From positions 62,001 to 126,000 of the forward strand of contig NZ_JAQQPS010000002.1 of assembly GCF_036688685.1 (NCBI RefSeq): a stretch of DNA of 64,000 nt. Direction: 5' to 3'. A model generated the notes under the pieces. That model saw only the letters and a list, made by a program, of their open reading frames with translations, searched no databases and was not told where the DNA came from. Made by a program: the position numbers and the translations under genes. Within the stretch, counting starts at the first letter, position 1; the number at the start of each line of letters is the position of its first letter. The stretch comes from JALYUM01 sp036688685. GTDB taxonomy: Bacteria; Pseudomonadota; Gammaproteobacteria; Burkholderiales; Burkholderiaceae_D. Shown piece after piece: positions 8,250 through 16,683 of the stretch.

Positions 8250-8996
8250 TCAGCTGGCTTGCTGGACGGTCAGCAGGATGTCCGGGCCGACCTGCACTGC
8301 GGTCGGCCGCGCCGCACCGCACCATGCCATTTGTGGCGTCGCGGTGGTCGCACCGCACCACGCCAGTTGTGGCTTCGCCGTGGTCGCACCGCACCATGCC
8401 AGTTGCGGCGCCGCCGTGGCCGAGCCGCACCACGCCAGTTGTGGCGCCGCCGTGGTCGCACCGCACCACGCCAGTTGGGGCTTCGCCGTGGTGGCACCGC
8501 ACCACGCGACGGCCTGGCCGGCAGGGGCCGCCGTCGTGGCGCCACACCAGGCCGTCGCCTTGGCCGCCGCCACGCCGCACCATGCAGGCGCGCTGGCGAT
8601 CGCGGCCGGCATGCTGGCGCCGAAGGTCGCGGCGTACAGTTCCTGCATGCGCGCGCCGGCGCCGTCGCGTGCCGCGGCGTCCTCTTCGCCCGCCAGGCCC
8701 AGGTAAGGGTAGTGGTGCAGGAAGTAGCCAAACGCGGCAGCGCAGTCGGCTGCATATTTTGCCGTGTCCAGAATATGGTAGTGCCAGAACGTGTCCACAT
8801 CGACCAACGGCGCGGTCGACTCATTCGGATACAGCTTCATTAAGGTCAGAAAACGCCGATACTCCGCTTCGACGCTGTCGGTGTGGGCCGCAGTCCAGCC
8901 TTCTCCCGATGCGGCATGCATCAGCTTGGTTTTGATGGGGCCCAGATCAAGGGCGTTGATGGCATCGATGGCGCTGGAAGTTTGCATGGTATTCAT
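8250..8996 (-). CDS. Glycine-rich-domain-like (GRDP/WHxH) protein B with AWCG repeat tail
   Basis: The 248-residue protein starts at 8996, with AAGGA six bases upstream. Residues 1-130 align with the neighbouring protein A: IKTKL near 21-25, VDTFWHYHILDT at 66-77 with His72 and His74, YAADC and FLHHYP. Residues 138-227 carry eight AWCG motifs; the last six are spaced exactly 12 residues apart, in units like AWCGATTAKPQL. The tail thus holds eight Cys, each between Trp and Gly. The end (VQVGPDILLTVQQAS) is non-repetitive. No modifying enzyme gene is adjacent. Function unknown; see the findings for a hypothesis. Confidence 0.85.
   Translation of the reverse strand: MNTMQTSSAIDAINALDLGPIKTKLMHAASGEGWTAAHTDSVEAEYRRFLTLMKLYPNESTAPLVDVDTFWHYHILDTAKYAADCAAAFGYFLHHYPYLGLAGEEDAAARDGAGARMQELYAATFGASMPAAIASAPAWCGVAAAKATAWCGATTAAPAGQAVAWCGATTAKPQLAWCGATTAAPQLAWCGSATAAPQLAWCGATTAKPQLAWCGATTATPQMAWCGAARPTAVQVGPDILLTVQQAS
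8316..8585 (-). repeat. Tandem 36-bp coding repeats (AWCG units)
   Basis: Eight AWCG-encoding segments with spacings of 11, 15, 12, 12, 12, 12 and 12 codons; the five inner units are about 36 bp and nearly identical. The motif differs from the neighbour's SYCG in aromatic residue and unit length (36 versus 21 bp), so the two arrays expanded independently. Confidence 0.93.
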
Positions 8997-9260
8997 GGAA
9001 GTTCCTTCATTTCGGCGTGATTAATATGGGTTTTATGCTGCTGCAGTACGTTGCTGCGATGGGTTTGTCGATCCGGCTTGGGCCTCCTTTTCGGGTTCGT
9101 CGATGAAGCCGACTTTGCCCGAGATCAACAGGAAAGGATTGATCCACGTCAATTCTTGCTCGGTGGATTCTTAGTGCCGAGGGGCGTCGGCTGACAGCGC
9201 GCCGTGCCATATGGAAGGTGTGGGAAAAAACCGACTCAGCAGGGCGCTGCGCCGGTGCCG

Positions 9261-11120
9261 TCAGACCCGCGTCAGCGTGCGCATCAGTGCCGCAGCCTGC
9301 ACTGGTGGCGGCATGATCGGCGCCGGGACTGCCAGGTTCAGTGCTGCCGACACGCTCACTTCGATCGTCGTGCCGGCGCCGGGACGGCTGGTGACGGTGA
9401 AGGCGCCGCCCAGGATCTTGACCCGTTCCTCGATGCCGACCAGGCCGAACGAGCCCGGATTGTCGCGCTTGGCGGAATCCATGCCGACGCCGTTGTCGCT
9501 GATGGTCATCGTGATGCGCGCATGCAGCAAGCGCAATTCAACGCGCACGCGCGTGGCCTGGGCGTGGCGCGAAATATTCGTCAGCGATTCCTGCAGAATG
9601 CGGAACAGCGCCGTGGCGCAGCCATCGTCGATGGCCATGTCGTCCAGGTCTTCCATCACATCGCAGGCAATCCCGGTGCGCTGGCGAAATTGCGCCACTT
9701 GCCAGTCGACTGCCGCGCCGAGGCCCAGATCGAGCACGTTCGGACGCAGGTCATTGATGATCTGGCGCACGCTTTTGATGGTGATGTCGATCTGCTGCAA
9801 GGTGCGGCGCGCGCGCGCGTGCAACTGGGGGTGGCGGGCGCTGGTGCGCGAGGCCAGCAAATCGGCTTCGATGCGCAGCGCCAATAAATTCTGGCCCAGG
9901 TCGTCGTGGATTTCACGCGCAATGCGCTTGCGCTCGCCTTCCTTGATATTTTCGGTGTGGGCGGCCAGGCGGCGCAGGTTCTCATTCGAAATTTGCAGGC
10001 GGCCCTCGCTGCTGCGCAGTTCCTGGGTCATGTCCTGGGCCAGCTTCAGGGCGCGCCGGCGCGACGAGGCCAGCGTGTGGAACAGGGCATACAGCAGGGC
10101 GCTGCTGGTGACCCCGGCCAGCATGGCCAGCCAAGGGACATAGGCATCGAAACCGGTGTACAGGTTTTGCTTGTGGATACTGAAATGGGCTTCCCAGCGG
10201 CGTCGGTTGAATTCGACCGGTAGCGCCACGTGGAAGTACTGGCCGTCCGGGTTCAGTGCCGACGTCTCGCGTTCTTCGCCCGACATGCTGTCGTACAGCA
10301 CCTGCGGCTGGCGCATGGCTTGCACGGCGAGCGCTTGCGGATCGATCAGGCGCAGGCGCACGTCGTGCACCGGGATGTCGTCGAGCGCGCCTTTCACGAG
10401 GTTCTGTACCGAAAAGCCGATGCCGACCGAGCCGACGTAGGCGGCGCGCCGCTCGGCAACCGTGCTGCGCGGCAGATCCGAGCGGTAAATCGGCATGCGC
10501 ATGCCGAGTCCGACGGTGGTCGAGTTGAGCGTGACCTTGGTACCGGACGAGGTCGGCAAGCCGGTGTCGCGCGACTCAAGCAGCGAGGCTTCCACCGCCG
10601 GCAGGATCTGCAAGTCTGTGCCGAATTTTTTGGCCCATGCCGAGATCGGCTCGATATAGGTCAGCACCGTGTATTCGGCGCGCCGGCCGGGTGGTTTGAT
10701 GGCGAACGCGGGGTAGCCGGACGCGACCTTGGCCAGGTCGTCGCGCTGCACGGCCTCGAACGCGGCGCGCTCGGCGTCGGTCACGTGGCGTGCAAAATTG
10801 ATGGTTTCGATCCCGGGAAATTCCTTTTCCAGGTTCAGGCCGTCGACGTAGCGGTGAAATTGCTCGCGTGTCAGGTCGTTCTGGGTCTGGAACAGGCTGG
10901 CGCTGCCGCGCAGGACATCGGTGTAAGTCTTGATGCGGCCCGTGATCGCGCTTTGCGCCGTCAGCGCCATATTGCGGAAGCGTTCTCCGGCGTCGGCCTC
11001 GATGGTTTTCTCGGTGGCGGCAAAGAACAGGCCGCCGACCGAGCATGACAGCACCACGCCGGTCCAGTAGGCCGGTAGCCATGTGAGGCGGCGTGGAAAC
11101 GGGCTGGACGAAAGGTGCAT
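9261..11120 (-). CDS. CHASE-domain sensor histidine kinase (NarL/DesK-type)
   Basis: The 619-residue protein has TM1 at about 18-34, a periplasmic CHASE domain at about 60-300 (LRGSASLFQTQ, then GIETINFARHV), and TM2 at about 329-349. A HisKA_3 phosphoacceptor region follows (REIHDDLGQ, His405), then an HATPase with DNGVGM and GLVGIEERV. CHASE domains sense small extracellular ligands. HisKA_3 kinases normally signal to LuxR-type response regulators, but none is adjacent, so it is an orphan here. The start at MHLSSSP is chosen because the upstream in-frame extension is antisense to the lipoprotein gene. Confidence 0.92.
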   Translation of the reverse strand: MHLSSSPFPRRLTWLPAYWTGVVLSCSVGGLFFAATEKTIEADAGERFRNMALTAQSAITGRIKTYTDVLRGSASLFQTQNDLTREQFHRYVDGLNLEKEFPGIETINFARHVTDAERAAFEAVQRDDLAKVASGYPAFAIKPPGRRAEYTVLTYIEPISAWAKKFGTDLQILPAVEASLLESRDTGLPTSSGTKVTLNSTTVGLGMRMPIYRSDLPRSTVAERRAAYVGSVGIGFSVQNLVKGALDDIPVHDVRLRLIDPQALAVQAMRQPQVLYDSMSGEERETSALNPDGQYFHVALPVEFNRRRWEAHFSIHKQNLYTGFDAYVPWLAMLAGVTSSALLYALFHTLASSRRRALKLAQDMTQELRSSEGRLQISNENLRRLAAHTENIKEGERKRIAREIHDDLGQNLLALRIEADLLASRTSARHPQLHARARRTLQQIDITIKSVRQIINDLRPNVLDLGLGAAVDWQVAQFRQRTGIACDVMEDLDDMAIDDGCATALFRILQESLTNISRHAQATRVRVELRLLHARITMTISDNGVGMDSAKRDNPGSFGLVGIEERVKILGGAFTVTSRPGAGTTIEVSVSAALNLAVPAPIMPPPVQAAALMRTLTRV

Positions 11121-11324
11121 GGCGATCCTCGTAACACCCACTGGGGAATGTGCCTGGGCTCGCTTCCAATAGTAGCTTTCAGTATCAATGAAGGCAATAC
11201 CGGCGATGCTTGCGACGCCAATTCGGCCCGTTCCATGCAGTGGGCATTCCTGCTGAGCAAAAAAGCCTGACGTAGCGTAGGATTTGCGTGCTTTCAAGCA
11301 TCCATCAACCCGACGCAGATCAAC

Positions 11325-12485
11325 ATGACTCCCAGCCGATTTACCACTTTGCGCTTCGCCATCCTCTCCCTGGCCAGTGCCGTCCTGCTGGGCGGCTGCG
11401 CCCAGTTGCCGCCGGCGCGCAGCGCAGCGGACACGATTTCCCAGCTGCGCCTGATCGGCGAGCAGCGTCTGCCCCACCGGCCGGTGTTCAATGGCACCAT
11501 CGTCGGCGGCCTGTCCGGCATCGACTACGATCCCGTCCATGGCGACTGGGTCATGATTTCCGACGACCGTTCCGAGCAGAATCCGGCCCGCTACTACCGC
11601 GCCCGCTTGCGCTACGACGACAAGGCGTTTACCGCAATCGAGCTGACCTCGGTACATACCATGCTGCAGCCGGATGGCAGCCCTTATCCATCGAGCAAGC
11701 AGTACCCCGCGCGCGCCGGGGTGGTGCCCGACCTGGAGGCGGTGCGGATCGACCCGCAGGACGGCAGCCTCTGGTACACCAGTGAAGGCGACGTCAAGCT
11801 GGGCCTGCACCCCTTCGTGCGCCGCGCCGCGCCAGATGGACGCTACCTGGCCGAACTGCCGTTGCCGCCGCTGTTCAAGGTCGACCAGGCGAAACGCTCT
11901 GGCCCGCGCGACAACCAGGCGTTCGAAGGCCTCAGTTTCGCCCCAGACGGCAAGACGCTGTGGGTCTCGCTCGAAGGGCCGCTGTACCAGGACGGTGACG
12001 TGCCCGATACAGCGCGCGGCGCGGTGAACCGCATCACCCATTTCGCGCGTGACGGCAAGGTGCTGGGCCAGTATGTGTATCCGCTCGGGGTGCTGCCTGC
12101 CGCGCCGGGCAAGGGCAAGAACGCGGACATCGGCATTGCGGAGTTGCTCGCGATCGGCCCGAGCCGCCTGCTGGCGCTGGAGCGCGCCGGGATCGAGAAC
12201 GATGCCGGGGTGTACACGACCTACGTGCGCATCTACGAAATCGACACCGCCGGGGCCACCGATGTCAGCAGCCTGCCGACGCTCGCGGGTGCGTCGTACC
12301 GCCCTGCAGCCAAACGCCTGGTGCTGGACCTGAACGCGATTGGCTTGCCCACGGTGGACAACCTGGAAGGCATGGCGTTCGGCCCGGTGCTGCCGAATGG
12401 CCACGCCAGCCTGGTGCTCATCTCGGACGATAATTTCAGCAAGAAGCAGGTGACGCAGGTGCTGGTGTTCGACGTCATTCCATAG
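11325..12485 (+). CDS. Esterase-like/phytase-family lipoprotein
   Basis: The 386-residue protein begins with a lipoprotein signal peptide ending in the lipobox LLGGC (Cys about residue 25). A beta-rich domain follows with GLSGIDYDPVHGDWVMISDDR, DLEAVRIDP and FEGLSFAPDGKTLWVSLEGP. These match the phytase-like propeller family (PF13449), whose members hydrolyse phosphate or other esters, although few have been tested. It is probably anchored in the outer membrane facing the periplasm. It is transcribed divergently from the histidine kinase across a 204-nt gap. Confidence 0.85.
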   Translation: MTPSRFTTLRFAILSLASAVLLGGCAQLPPARSAADTISQLRLIGEQRLPHRPVFNGTIVGGLSGIDYDPVHGDWVMISDDRSEQNPARYYRARLRYDDKAFTAIELTSVHTMLQPDGSPYPSSKQYPARAGVVPDLEAVRIDPQDGSLWYTSEGDVKLGLHPFVRRAAPDGRYLAELPLPPLFKVDQAKRSGPRDNQAFEGLSFAPDGKTLWVSLEGPLYQDGDVPDTARGAVNRITHFARDGKVLGQYVYPLGVLPAAPGKGKNADIGIAELLAIGPSRLLALERAGIENDAGVYTTYVRIYEIDTAGATDVSSLPTLAGASYRPAAKRLVLDLNAIGLPTVDNLEGMAFGPVLPNGHASLVLISDDNFSKKQVTQVLVFDVIP

Positions 12486-12520
12486 ATCCCAAGCCACTTC
12501 CAAAAAACAAGTGCTCAACA

Positions 12521-12590
12521 ATTAGGGTCAGAGTAGATTTATCGAGCAATTTTCCATAGTTGTCGATTAAATCTACTCTGACCCTCATTC
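12521..12590. repeat. Interspersed palindromic repeat, unit 1
   Basis: A perfect 18-bp inverted repeat: AGGGTCAGAGTAGATTTA (12524-12541) and its complement (12568-12585) around a 26-nt centre. It closely resembles the unit 30 nt further on and two more near 31.8-32.0 kb, all sharing the AGGGTCAG core. Confidence 0.88.
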
Positions 12591-12619
12591 TTTTCAGCGT
12601 CGAACAATTGCCCAACAAT

Positions 12620-12684
12620 TAGGGTCAGAGTAGATTTATTGAGCAATTTTCTATAGTTGCCCAATAATTCGACACTGACCCTAT
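12620..12684. repeat. Interspersed palindromic repeat, unit 2
   Basis: The left arm repeats AGGGTCAGAGTAGATTTA (12621-12638). The right arm is of the TTCGACACTGACCCT subtype (12668-12682), so the pairing is imperfect after the GGGTCAG core. Its central sequence (GAGCAATTTTCTATAGTTG) nearly equals that of unit 1. Confidence 0.83.
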
Positions 12685-12744
12685 AGGCCCGGTTTTTTGA
12701 TACGCGCTGTTTTCGACATCGGTTGATTGCCCGGCACCGGACGA

Positions 12745-13080
12745 TCAGCCTGACGCATCGAGCGCGGCGAACCACCCAGCATACGGCGTGTTTGCGGCCA
12801 TCTTCCGGTTGAAATCCGGTGCGCCATCGGTCCACCAGACCTGGCCACGCTCACCGAGGCCATGTTTTGCCGCATCGACTGCGGCGCGCGCGCTGCCCTC
12901 GGCAGCGGCGTCGCCTGCCTTCAGCGCCAGCCCGACTTCGCGCCGTGCCCGCATCAACTGGTTCACCAATGCCTGGCGCACGTCGGGTGCCAGGCCCGGA
13001 TTGCTGGTACGCCACAAGCGGCCCTTTACGACGAAGTAGCGGCCGTCCGGCGTGTGGGGATGTGGCTGGTTTGATGGCAT
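12745..13080 (-). CDS. Conserved hypothetical protein (often labelled biopolymer transporter Tol)
   Basis: The 111-residue protein starts MPSNQPHPHTPDGRYFVVKG at 13080. It contains GRLWRTSNPGL, then a basic helical stretch RRARxEVG-like, and VWWTDGAPDFNRKMAANTPYA near the end. This pattern is a well-spread small soluble family that databases often name biopolymer transporter Tol, without experimental basis that I know. No signal peptide or TM is present. It lies downstream of glnS on the same strand, but a terminator separates them. Confidence 0.7.
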   Translation of the reverse strand: MPSNQPHPHTPDGRYFVVKGRLWRTSNPGLAPDVRQALVNQLMRARREVGLALKAGDAAAEGSARAAVDAAKHGLGERGQVWWTDGAPDFNRKMAANTPYAGWFAALDASG

Positions 13081-13092
13081 GGCCCCACTATA

Positions 13093-13127
13093 CAAAAAAG
13101 CCCGCCGCGGCGAACCGGGGCGGGCTT
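13093..13127 (-). terminator. Rho-independent terminator of glnS
   Basis: On the minus strand, AAGCCCGCC pairs with GGCGGGCTT across a GC-rich loop, and the 3' arm runs into a run of six T. It lies 23 nt past the glnS stop. Confidence 0.9.
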
Positions 13128-13149
13128 GATAGCGTGCGCGGCAATCAGC

Positions 13150-14904
13150 TTATTTCCAGCTGTCCTTCAAGGTCACGGCGCGGTTGAAGACCGGTTTGCC
13201 AGGCGTCGAATCGACGCTGTCGGCAACAAAGTAACCGTGGCGCTCGAACTGGAAGCGCTGCTCGCCGACCGCGGCCGCCAGCGACGGCTCCAGGTAAGCC
13301 GTCACGGTTTCCAGCGCGTTCGGATTGAGGGCCAGCTTGAAGTCTTTACCGCCAGCGTCCGGATTCGGGTCGAGGAACAGGCGATCGTACAGGCGCACTT
13401 CCGCCTCCAGTGCGTGGGCTGCGCTGACCCAGGTAATGGTGCCCTTGACTTTATAGGTGTCGGCGCCCGGCGTGCCCGATTTCGAGTCTTCGAAATAGTT
13501 CACGTGGACAGCGATGACCTTGCCGTCCGCATCCTTGTCGAAGCCGGTGCACTCGGCGATGAAGCCGTATTTCAGGCGCACGCGCGAACCCGGTTTGTCG
13601 GCCGTCGGCGGCGTGAAGCGGAAATAACCCTTGACCGGGGTTTCCATGAAGTCTTCCTGCTCGATCCACAGTTCTTTGCTGAACGGGAAGGCACGCGACC
13701 CCATTTCCGGATGGTGCGGGTGAACCGGTGCGCTGCACTCGACCGTTTCGCCCGCAGGGAAATTGTCAACGATCAGTTTCAACGGACGCAGCACGGCAAT
13801 CGCGCGCGCCGCCTTCGGGTCGAGGTCGTCGCGCAGCGAACCTTCCAGCGTGCTCATGTCGATCCAGGCATCGGCCTTCGACACACCAATGCGCTCGCAA
13901 AACAATTGAATCGATTCCGGCGAGTAACCGCGGCGGCGCAGGCCGACCAGGGTTGGCATGCGCGGATCGTCCCAGCCGGACACGATGTTTTCGTCCACAA
14001 GCTGGCGCAGCTTGCGCTTGCTCATCACGAGGTAGGTCAGGTTCAGGCGCGAGAATTCATACTGGCGCGGCACTGGTGGCGTGAAAAAGCCGCCCGGTGC
14101 GAGGGTGGCCAGCAGCCAGTCGTAGAACGGCCGGTGGTCGGTGAATTCCAGCGTGCACAGCGAATGCGTGATGCTTTCCAGCGCATCCGAGATCGGGTGC
14201 GTGTAATCGTACATCGGGTAGATGCACCAGGCGTCGCCCGTGCGGTGGTGGTGCGCGTGGCGGATGCGGTACAGCGCCGGGTCGCGGTTGGTCATGATCG
14301 ACGATGCCATGGCGTCGTCGCTCATTTTGGCGCGCAGGATGTGGGCGCCATCCGGGTACTTGCCGGCCTTCATGTCGCGCAGCAATTGCAGCGATTCGGC
14401 AGCCGGGCGGTCGCGGAACGGCGAATTGGTGCCGGGCGTGCCGAAGTTGCCGCGGTTTTTGGCCATGTCATCTGCGCTCTGGCTGTCGACATAGGCGTGA
14501 CCGTGTTCGATCAGGTATTCCGCCATTGCGTACAGCTGGTCGAAGTAGTCGCTGGCGTAGTGCAGGTAGGCCTGGCCGCCTTGCTCCCACGAAAAGCCGA
14601 GCCATTTGACGCTGTCCATGATGGTGTCGACGTATTCCTGGTCTTCTTTTTCCGGATTGGTGTCGTCGAAACGCAGGTGGCAGCGGCCGTTGTAATCGCG
14701 CGCCATGCCGAAATTGAGGCAGATCGACTTGGCGTGACCGATGTGCAGGTAGCCATTTGGCTCCGGCGGGAAACGGGTGATGACAGACGGCATGCCCGGA
14801 CGATCGTGCGTCCCTGCGGCAATGTCGTTGTCGACGATCGCACGCAGAAAGTTGGACGGCGGCGCATTGGCCGCAGGCGCCGCGGAATTCTTTTCAATGC
14901 TCAT
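13150..14904 (-). CDS. glnS: Glutamine--tRNA ligase
   Basis: The 584-residue class Ic synthetase charges tRNA-Gln with glutamine. The HIGH motif appears as GYLHIGHAKS near residue 50, preceded by RFPPEPNG. The KMSKS region is VMSKRKL. RDRPAAESL and YDYTHPISDALE are family blocks. The C-terminal anticodon-binding beta-barrels carry LFLDPNPD. The length is slightly above the E. coli enzyme because of a short N-terminal extension (MSIEKNSAAPAANAPPSNF). It is transcribed alone, divergent from the J-protein operon, and ends at a strong terminator. Confidence 0.97.
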   Translation of the reverse strand: MSIEKNSAAPAANAPPSNFLRAIVDNDIAAGTHDRPGMPSVITRFPPEPNGYLHIGHAKSICLNFGMARDYNGRCHLRFDDTNPEKEDQEYVDTIMDSVKWLGFSWEQGGQAYLHYASDYFDQLYAMAEYLIEHGHAYVDSQSADDMAKNRGNFGTPGTNSPFRDRPAAESLQLLRDMKAGKYPDGAHILRAKMSDDAMASSIMTNRDPALYRIRHAHHHRTGDAWCIYPMYDYTHPISDALESITHSLCTLEFTDHRPFYDWLLATLAPGGFFTPPVPRQYEFSRLNLTYLVMSKRKLRQLVDENIVSGWDDPRMPTLVGLRRRGYSPESIQLFCERIGVSKADAWIDMSTLEGSLRDDLDPKAARAIAVLRPLKLIVDNFPAGETVECSAPVHPHHPEMGSRAFPFSKELWIEQEDFMETPVKGYFRFTPPTADKPGSRVRLKYGFIAECTGFDKDADGKVIAVHVNYFEDSKSGTPGADTYKVKGTITWVSAAHALEAEVRLYDRLFLDPNPDAGGKDFKLALNPNALETVTAYLEPSLAAAVGEQRFQFERHGYFVADSVDSTPGKPVFNRAVTLKDSWK

Positions 14905-15068
14905 GGAAACTTGCCTGGGTGAATAAAGTAACAGCCATTTTACCGTACCCGTGTCGCTGTCGCGGCCCGGGCTGTGGCGGCATACAATCGCGCGGTGTTT
15001 CCGGATAAACCCGATCTGGAGGATAATGATCGATTAGCCTTTTTTTCGCTTGCCACCGGAAAGTTCAA

Positions 15069-15359
15069 ATGGAAAATTACTACGCGACTCTGGGCGTGGC
15101 CCCGAATGCCAGCGATGACGAGATCAAGAAGATCTACCGCTCGCTGGCCATGCGTTATCACCCCGACCGCAATAGCGCGCCGGGCGCCGAAGCGCGCTTC
15201 AAGGCCGTCAGCAAGGCCTATGAAATCTTGTCCGACCCGGTCAAGCGCGAGGAATACAACCAGAGCGTGAACCACCGCATCGTGCTCGATGCCGAAGCTG
15301 AAGCCCACGCGTTGTGGCGCCAGGTGTTCAGCCTGAACGGCGTGGCACTGGCGGCGTAA
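15069..15359 (+). CDS. Short J-domain protein
   Basis: The 96-residue protein is almost entirely a J-domain: MENYYATLGVAPNASDDEIK, the HPD motif at 31-33 (RYHPDRN), and AYEILSDPVKREEYN. The tail of about 30 residues has no Gly/Phe-rich or zinc-finger region. It should recruit an Hsp70 (DnaK or HscA type) and stimulate its ATPase, with targets set by partners rather than by its own C-terminal domain. It heads a four-gene run (26-nt gap, then overlaps), so those proteins are candidate partners or clients. Confidence 0.9.
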   Translation: MENYYATLGVAPNASDDEIKKIYRSLAMRYHPDRNSAPGAEARFKAVSKAYEILSDPVKREEYNQSVNHRIVLDAEAEAHALWRQVFSLNGVALAA

Positions 15360-15385
15360 ATTTTTTATAAAGAACAGGAATCACC

Positions 15386-15907
15386 ATGACACGAGTACAT
15401 CCCGAATTTGCTTACCAGTCGCGCGAGCTCGACGGCCAGATCGACGGCATCCTGGGCGACCCGCCCAACAAGAAAAACTACAAGATGATGGTCGACGCGC
15501 TGGTCTCCGAGTATGCGGGCGGCGGCGGCATCGAAGATGTCAACATGATGAGCTTTGCGCTGGTCGACCGCATCAGCTTCACCGATCCAAAAGGGTTGTT
15601 GAAAGCCGCCGCCGACTATGAAAGCGACGATCCGTCCAGCGTGTTCGGCATGGCCAAATGCGATGCGGAAGGCGAGGCAATGTACGCCGCCATGACCGAG
15701 CACCATCCGGAACTGGCGCGCCAGGCCATCATCACGGCGTTCCTGTTCAAGAACCAGCGCAAATGGGAAGACGACGACCAGTCGCTCGAGCAACTCTCGA
15801 AAGACGACGACGGCGCGCAGGACTACGACGAGGACAGCCACGATAGCGATGGCGGCGCCACCGACGACTTCGCCAACGTGTTCGACCAGGATGGAGACTC
15901 CCGATGA
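15386..15907 (+). CDS. Unrecognised acidic protein, J-protein operon gene 2
   Basis: I do not recognise this 173-residue protein. It starts MTRVHPEFAYQSRELDGQID and has no signal peptide or TM. A helical middle carries YKMMVDALVSEYAGGGG and PSSVFGMAKCDAEG. The last 50 residues are very acidic (KDDDGAQDYDEDSHDSDGG), probably disordered. Its stop overlaps the next start by 4 nt (ATGA), so the genes are translationally coupled. The context suggests a shared complex with the J-domain protein; nothing in the sequence shows a catalytic function. Confidence 0.75.
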   Translation: MTRVHPEFAYQSRELDGQIDGILGDPPNKKNYKMMVDALVSEYAGGGGIEDVNMMSFALVDRISFTDPKGLLKAAADYESDDPSSVFGMAKCDAEGEAMYAAMTEHHPELARQAIITAFLFKNQRKWEDDDQSLEQLSKDDDGAQDYDEDSHDSDGGATDDFANVFDQDGDSR

Positions 15908-16683
15908 GCGAAAAGAGCAATCTGCCGGCACTGTCCAAACAGGTGAGCGAGCTGGTGCTGGCCGGCTCGCTGGCCCATGCCGAAGAAGCGTTTTCGCAAG
16001 CTGCCGAGACCCATGGCGACCTGGCTGTCGCCGAAGTGCTCAGCACGCTGGCGCCACAAGTTACCGCGCTGCACCTGGCCGGTTTCGACGGCGGCAAGAC
16101 GTCGCTGGCGACCTTGCTGGTGCCGCCAAAAGCGTGGGCCGACAGCCTGGCGTTCTTCGCCGCGGTGTGGTCGGACGACAATATCGAGGACGACCCGGAG
16201 CGCCTGGCCGAGTCGCTGTTTTCGCACGTGCATGGCGTGGTGTATTCCACCGACGACCTGGAACGCCGGCGCGAACTGCTGTTTGAAGCCACTGCCACCG
16301 ACCACGGGGCCACCATTTTCGCGACGCTGTTTTCGTTGGCGCCAAAAGAAATCCTGGAAGTGGCCGGCGAAATCATCACCAAGGGCGCGTATGTGACGGG
16401 CCAGACCTCGTCCGACAGCGATATCGTGCCGGTGGCCATCGACCTGGCCCAGGCCAGTGAAGACGGCTGGGACCGCTCACTGTTTGAACTGTTCCCCGAG
16501 TTCCGCCACAGCGCCGATCTGGCCGACGCCGAGTTCACCGACGACCCGGACGAAGAGCAGCCCTTCATGCAGCGCTCGACCAAGGAATTGCTGTACCGCT
16601 TGCGCAAGCAGGTACCGTCGACGCGCAGCACCACGTCGAAACGCAGCGGCCGGCGCAGTATCGGCACGGATATCTTCTCGTGA
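15904..16683 (+). CDS. Unrecognised protein, J-protein operon gene 3
   Basis: This 259-residue protein is not recognised. It is helical, starting MSEKSNLPALSKQVSELVL, with regularly spaced Leu/Ala segments (AHAEEAFSQAAETHGDLAVA, then FATLFSLAPKEILEVAGEII) that resemble short alpha-helical hairpin repeats. An acidic patch (DDPDEEQ) precedes a basic tail (RSTTSKRSGRRS). No TM or signal peptide is seen. It overlaps both neighbours by 4 nt, so expression is tightly coupled. It could be a scaffold or substrate adaptor, which is inference from context only. Confidence 0.72.
   Translation: MSEKSNLPALSKQVSELVLAGSLAHAEEAFSQAAETHGDLAVAEVLSTLAPQVTALHLAGFDGGKTSLATLLVPPKAWADSLAFFAAVWSDDNIEDDPERLAESLFSHVHGVVYSTDDLERRRELLFEATATDHGATIFATLFSLAPKEILEVAGEIITKGAYVTGQTSSDSDIVPVAIDLAQASEDGWDRSLFELFPEFRHSADLADAEFTDDPDEEQPFMQRSTKELLYRLRKQVPSTRSTTSKRSGRRSIGTDIFS

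Noticed and set aside
7522..8585. CRISPR-like arrays at the two repeat tracts
   Set aside because: Units are 21 and 36 bp, in tandem without unique spacers, and lie in frame in coding sequence.
12539..12835. Minus-strand coding frame across the palindromic repeats
   Set aside because: It runs through two inverted repeats and into another gene's 3' end; composition is not protein-like.
13126..14922. Long plus-strand open frame opposite glnS
   Set aside because: It mirrors glnS exactly; the sequence is Val/Arg/Gln-rich shadow sequence without domain motifs.
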